Positions 9,607 through 13,782 of a stretch of DNA of 13,782 nt are shown here, piece by piece. The translations under genes were made by a program, and so were the position numbers. Within the stretch, counting starts at the first letter, position 1. Each line of letters starts with the position of its first letter. The notes under the pieces were generated by a model. It ran no database searches. It was not told the DNA's origin and was given only the letters and a program-made list of their open reading frames with translations. The stretch is from Xanthoparmelia taractica (lineage: Eukaryota > Ascomycota > Lecanoromycetes > Lecanorales > Parmeliaceae): positions 1-13,782 of the forward strand of contig JANQBS010000566.1 of assembly GCA_033085395.1 (NCBI GenBank), given 5' to 3'.

Positions 9607-10235
9607 TTATATCAGATTACTTATAAAGATATAAGATAAGAAATTACTAATATCATGAAATGATCTAGGAAATTTCTAATATATGTAGGGATATTTCATA
9701 ATATAGATTATTTCCTATATTAGGTAGCGAATAAGATAAGAAAATTCTAGGTTAATATATAAGTTAGAGTGAAATTAGCTTAAGTAATTATTAAACTTCG
9801 ATACTTAATAAGTAATATTAAGATAAACTCTCTTCTAATTTAATCTCGCTAAGTAAATATAATTATTCTAATAAGTGATAACTAGAATAATAATTATAAT
9901 ACATTATTTTCTTAAATTATAATCTACGTAAGATCGTCAAGTCGATCTCTTCCCTAATTATTTATAGAATAATTTTAAGTTATCTCTCTTATTCTTTTCG
10001 TAGATCTTTAATCTATAGAGATTAATTCTCTATTACTTTACGTTCGCTTCTCTTCTCTCAATTAAAGAATAATTAATAAATAGAATTTTAATAAGAAAGA
10101 ATTAATTTCTTACTTAAGTTAATCTAAAGAATACTTTATTATTATTACTAATATAATTAACATTAGAAATCTTCTCTATCTAATAATTTCGAATTTTTTA
10201 ATTAGCTTATCTAGCTTCAAGTAATATATTAAGAT
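9607..10235. other. AT-rich spacer without a recognised gene
   Basis: No coding frame stands out. An imperfect hairpin is formed by TAGGAAAT (from about 9667) and ATTTCCTA (near 9710-9718). 9830-10180 is dominated by AATTAATTAAT-like sequence with pyrimidine-rich patches, probably heavily mutated repeat DNA. Confidence 0.4.
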
Positions 10236-10237
10236 TA

Positions 10238-10510
10238 CGAGTCGGAAAAGTGTGGTATATTTAATGGTATGGGACTAGTTTTTCGAATATTATACTAAAA
10301 GATATAAGATATTCTATACTCCCATTGGATTTTTAATAAATATATTACGTGATATTTTTTTATATTCTAAAAATACGTAAAAAGCTTAAGCGAACGCTTA
10401 TATAATTATAAAATTTTATAAATAGATTAAAAAGATATAATTTTTTAAAAAAAAGTTAAAAAAAAGTTAAAAACGACTATGTTCAACAGATATCACATCT
10501 TTTCAACCCG
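10238..10510 (+). mobile_element. MITE A, complete 273-bp copy
   Basis: Left end CGAGTCGGAAAAGTGTG, right end CACATCTTTTCAACCCG, flanked by TA at 10236-10237 and 10511-10512. It has exactly the same length as the copy at 1427-1699, in opposite orientation. The terminal repeats are more mutated than in the 1427 copy. It lies directly beside the 3-prime end of the hAT relic. Confidence 0.92.
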
Positions 10511-10544
10511 TAATTAAGATCTCCCTCTAAGTTTAGTATATCTT

Positions 10545-13045
10545 ATTCATAGCTATTCTATTAATATTTTACATAAGAAACTATTATTAAGACTCAAAAG
10601 ATTAAAGGCGAATAGCTTTTTTAATTATTATATAGTCGCTTAGCTTATAAGAAATATCGCTTATAAGCTATAGCTTTATTAGATACGACTAAGATATCTT
10701 TAGTTACATATATTATTAATAAGATTTGAGACTCTAAGTTTTTTTATTAATTAAGAATTAATAGACTCTTAAGATAAGTGAAAGATAGTTAATTAAGATT
10801 AGAAATTTAAGTTATAACTAAAATAATAAATAGAATATTAATCTTCTCTTTTATATCACTAAAATTAATTATTATTCGATATTCTTATCGTTTTTTTAAT
10901 CTTATTAATAATATTATTAAGCGACTCTACGCGACTTTTTACTCGTTTAGCTCTCTATATCTAACTATTAATATTAAGATATTAATAATTTCGATACGTT
11001 TATTTAAGCGTATTTTAGTATATCTCTACTTAGAGTATTTAATCAAACTTAACTTTTTAATTCGATTCTTTTAATATTATATTCTCGTAATTTAAATATA
11101 AAAGTATTATTTATTTATAAAGATATCTTATATTTAATTGAATCTCGCTATAATAGATAGTTAATTTCTCACGAGTCGTCTTTAAAGTCTCGCGAAGTTT
11201 AGTTTTTCACGAAACTCGCTTATATCTTAACTTTCGAATCTCCTTCTTAATATAATTAAATAATCTATTATAGATATTAAATATATAATAAATTATTAAC
11301 TTTTTATTCTTATTTATTAGCTTCGTAAAAATATAAAAGAGTTTAATTAATTTAATTAAATATTTAACTTGCGATTATTTATTCGCGCTAAGTCTAAGAA
11401 AGCCGTCTGATTTCTTCTTAAAAAAGCGATCGATATCGCTACGAAGTAAATAAGATCGTATTAATATATAATAAATTGAGTCTCAACGAATTTTAATATT
11501 CTAAAATAATTTAAATACGCGTTTTTACTAATATAGCTTCTTATCGATAGATAAATAATATTAATTAATTAAATTATAAATATTATTAAGTCGTATAGAT
11601 TAAAGCTCGAAGAAATATTTCTTACGCTAACTACTATCATTAATATAGATTCTCGTCTTACGAATTTATATATATTATATATTAATAATAACTAAAATAA
11701 TAATTAGAATTTATATATCTTAGCTAAAGTTATTAATAGATCTTTTTCTTATCTTTGAATAGCGTTCTATTTCTTTAAATTATATTAGCTTTTTTAAAAA
11801 TTCTCGTTAATTAAGCTAACGCGAATTTTATTAAGAAGCTCTTATAAGAATAATTAAATAATATACGCTATATAGAGAATATATTTAAGATTTCTCGTAT
11901 TCTACTCTTTAAGATTAAATAAATTATTAAACTCGCTCTATAGAAGAATCTCGATTAGATTACGAAAGAGTGTATTATTATTAATTGCATTATCGATTAT
12001 TAAAGTTATAATTCGCGTCTTAAGTATATACTTCTTAAGAATTAATTATATAAGACTTATAAACTTCGCATTAATATATTTATTCTCGACGTACTTAAAT
12101 TTTAAAAGCTTCTTATAATATCTTTAATCGTAATTAATAAAGAAATTAAAAAGTATAAAATATAATTAACGATTATTAATTAATTAGCTATTTAAGATTT
12201 AAGATATCTTAATATTACTATTTAATAGACTTATATATAGATCTAATTTAAACTTTTTAACTTTAGAAACTAATCGATTTTTAATTATAAATATAGAATT
12301 TATATTTACGAGAGAATTAAGATAGCGAAAGATTCGTAATATTTTTGAATTATCGGTAATAGCAAATAAGATATCTATAGCTATAATTTAATAACGGAAT
12401 TACTCGAAGAAGTTCGCGCGAGTAAGATATCTATTATCTAGCTTTATCTTAATATCTTTCTTTAATTATCTCTAAAGCGTAAAATATTAATTCTAATTAT
12501 TATTCTAATTATTAAATATTAAATAAATTAAATAAATAGCATATCTATTATTAATAGCTCTTAATAATTATCGTCTACTAAAGTATATTAAGACTCGACT
12601 TTTATACGTATACTTTCGATTTAAGATATAAATTTATTTTCGTAATATTATAATCTATTAATAAGTAAATAAGAATATTATCGTAGTAACGATATATAAT
12701 ATATAACTCTTTAGTAGATCGAAGGGCGTAATCTTAAAAATATTATTATTTCGAAGTCTTTCGAATTATAGAGTCTTAATTTACTATCTATCGACGATTA
12801 AGATTCTTAATCTAATTTCTAACTACTTAACTTATTTTTAATTATTAATTTATTTATATATTATATTTAACTTCGTTATAAATAAACTAAGATTTTTTAT
12901 CTTTAAACTCTAATTTCTCTAAAATAATAACGAAAGTATCTTAACTCTCGTTAAAAGAATAATCGTCGATAGCTATAATACTATCTACGATATCGGGCGA
13001 TATAGCACTAATTGCGATATCGAATAATATAATAAAATTTAAGAC
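10545..13045 (-). pseudogene. hAT-superfamily transposase relic
   Basis: Would catalyse hAT transposition. Seen on the minus strand, in order: an N-terminal leader (IIAIDDYSFNES, about 12985-12945), then a BED zinc finger near 12765-12570 reading RKTSK, then YIIYRYYDN, then LYLKSKVYV, where Tyr occupies the two Cys and two His ligand positions. RIFRYLNSLVNINS (about 12335-12290) follows, then an NIKIS*ILNS*L block matching the IHxSxDxWTS region. A helical region reads LFNYIKKEIRKLRYKRVS*KTKLRETLK (about 11265-11180, TAG for Trp), with YYSEIQLNIRYLYK*IILLYLNY matching the YY...LHPxxK block. Close to the end, KDILVVSNKAIAYKRYFL*AKRLYNN (near 10700-10620) matches the hATC dimerisation domain. 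The order and roughly 800-codon size fit an intact fungal hAT. Frame changes occur. Terminal repeats and 8-bp duplication were not found, and both ends are approximate. Confidence 0.78.
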
Positions 13046-13782
13046 TTAAGAGAAAATATAATAGCTTAAATAAAGATAAATAATATTTATAAAAATATAG
13101 AATATTATAAGAGACGCGTCTTCTAATAATACTTAGCTTTAAATCTAGCTTTAATTACTTAAAATTAATAACTAATACGAAGACTATATAATATATAAAT
13201 TAAAATATAAAATAAATATTTCTTCGCTATAGCGTATTAATTTAATTTTAATAAATGCTAATAAAAGAGATAGAGATTAATAAATATAAGAATATAAGAA
13301 TTAAAGGTCGAAGCGCGCGAGAGACTAACTCTCTAATATAGCTATGCGATAATACTAGTCGCTAATAAGTTAACTTAATAAAAGAATTTAATAAGTTAGA
13401 GTATATTTAATATAGAGTAGATATATAGACTTAAAAAGAGATTAAATTAAAATATATTTAATATAGATTAATATATAGAATAGATTAATATATTAATTAT
13501 ATTTCTCTCTACACGAGTTCGAATTTCTATTTTAATAAATATTTTAATAATTATTTAAATTTAAATCTCTATAATTAGCACTTTAATAACTATTTAAGTT
13601 CGAATCTCTATTCTAATTATATTTTAACGATTATCTTTAAAGCTCTTTTTTTTAAATAGTTCTCTAACGTTAATAATACTCTAATATTCTCTAAAATTTT
13701 CTTTCTACTCTTTTTTTCTCGATAAGAATAACGCTCGTAATTACGAATAATATTATAAACTCGTATAAGTCTAACTCTTCTC
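13046..13782. other. AT-rich right edge, no gene recognised
   Basis: This holds the region upstream of the hAT relic and may include its left terminal sequences. TATATTTAATATAG occurs near 13402 and again near 13451 within TTAATATATAG-rich sequence, then the minisatellite at 13518-13642. A CGCGCGCTTCGACC-like patch (about 13307-13320, minus strand) is the only GC-rich spot. No convincing coding frame was seen. Confidence 0.4.
13518..13642. repeat. Three-unit imperfect minisatellite, about 40 bp per unit
   Basis: Units start near 13518 (TTCGAATTTCTATTTTAAT), 13560 (TTTAAATCTCTATAATTAG) and 13599 (TTCGAATCTCTATTCTAAT). Each ends in a TTTTAAYRATTATYTTTAAA-like tail (R/Y are degenerate). Differences are mainly transitions, with small length changes. 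Confidence 0.65.

Larger units (their letters stand above)
1..13782. other. RIP-mutated AT-rich heterochromatin-like block
   Basis: Seen: the window is rich in TpA and poor in CpA and TpG. In the sample 10861-10920 I count 12 TpA, 0 CpA, 0 TpG and 6 G/C in 60 bases. A contrasting sample, 5101-5160, has 30 G/C in 60, 4 CpA+TpG and 5 TpA. In the recognisable coding relics almost every in-frame stop is TAA or TAG, at positions where Gln or Trp is expected, and zinc-ligand Cys/His codons read Tyr (TGT to TAT, CAT to TAT). The two full MITE copies differ only by transitions. Known: this is the footprint of repeat-induced point mutation, C to T mainly at CpA on either strand, in Pezizomycotina. Inference: the block is a silenced repeat island. 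Strength varies along the window, with 10513-13782 the most extreme and about 4985-5290 the least. Confidence 0.9.

Noticed and set aside
1427..10510. One 9-kb transposon using the two MITE copies as long terminal inverted repeats
   Set aside because: Each copy has its own pair of TIRs and its own TA flanks, so each is a complete element. A composite unit remains possible but is not shown.
11585..12350. Plus-strand long frame opposite the hAT relic
   Set aside because: It looked partly open, but the minus strand carries ordered hAT motifs across the same interval, so the plus frame is a shadow.
1..13782. AT-rich organelle, bacterial or protist genome
   Set aside because: The AT richness follows a CpA-to-TpA mutation pattern within fungal-type transposon and NLR relics, and there are no intact genes or organellar RNAs.

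Overview
The window looks like a transposon graveyard from a filamentous ascomycete (Pezizomycotina) with strong repeat-induced point mutation (RIP). It is very AT-rich and TpA-rich and poor in CpA/TpG. For example, 10861-10920 has 12 TpA, no CpA or TpG, and 6 G/C in 60 bases. I found no intact protein gene and no RNA gene. Four coding relics can still be recognised, because their stop codons are almost all TAA/TAG (a few TGA) at places where the family has Gln or Trp, and because key Cys, His, Gly and Asp codons carry C-to-T or G-to-A changes. The relic types (NACHT-type NLR, DUF3435 recombinase, integrase-bearing TIR transposon, hAT) are a typical fungal set. The species cannot be named.

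Layout, left to right. 1-74: end of a small TIR element (MITE A). About 200-1424 (+): relic of a NACHT NLR-type gene, cut at 1426 by a complete 273-bp MITE A copy (1427-1699). 1702-2171: weak coding trace. 2172-5092: a 2.9-kb DNA transposon with TGTTG...CAACA inverted ends and a TATACA target duplication. It carries a dead Gypsy-like integrase with a Cys-rich tail, an architecture like Ginger / KRAB-A-domain-2-like elements. 5099-7250: unassigned, less mutated DNA that starts with a near-50% GC island and contains a 24-bp perfect palindrome. About 7250-9420 (-): relic of a DUF3435 tyrosine-recombinase gene, the family of Crypton-type and Starship 'captain' recombinases. 9522-9600: single MITE A end, a CCATA array and a G7 run. 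10238-10510: second complete MITE A, inverted relative to the first. About 10545-13045 (-): hAT transposase relic with BED finger and hATC domain. The right edge holds AT-rich DNA with a three-unit minisatellite.

The parts do not form an operon or pathway. They record successive insertions: the MITE lies in the NLR relic, and the Ginger-like element lies in other already degenerate DNA. Mutation by RIP then silenced all of them. The two full MITE copies differ by about 25 substitutions in my hand alignment, every one a transition, which is the best internal evidence for RIP. The most notable items are the Ginger-like element with intact ends and the DUF3435 relic, which may be a Starship remnant.
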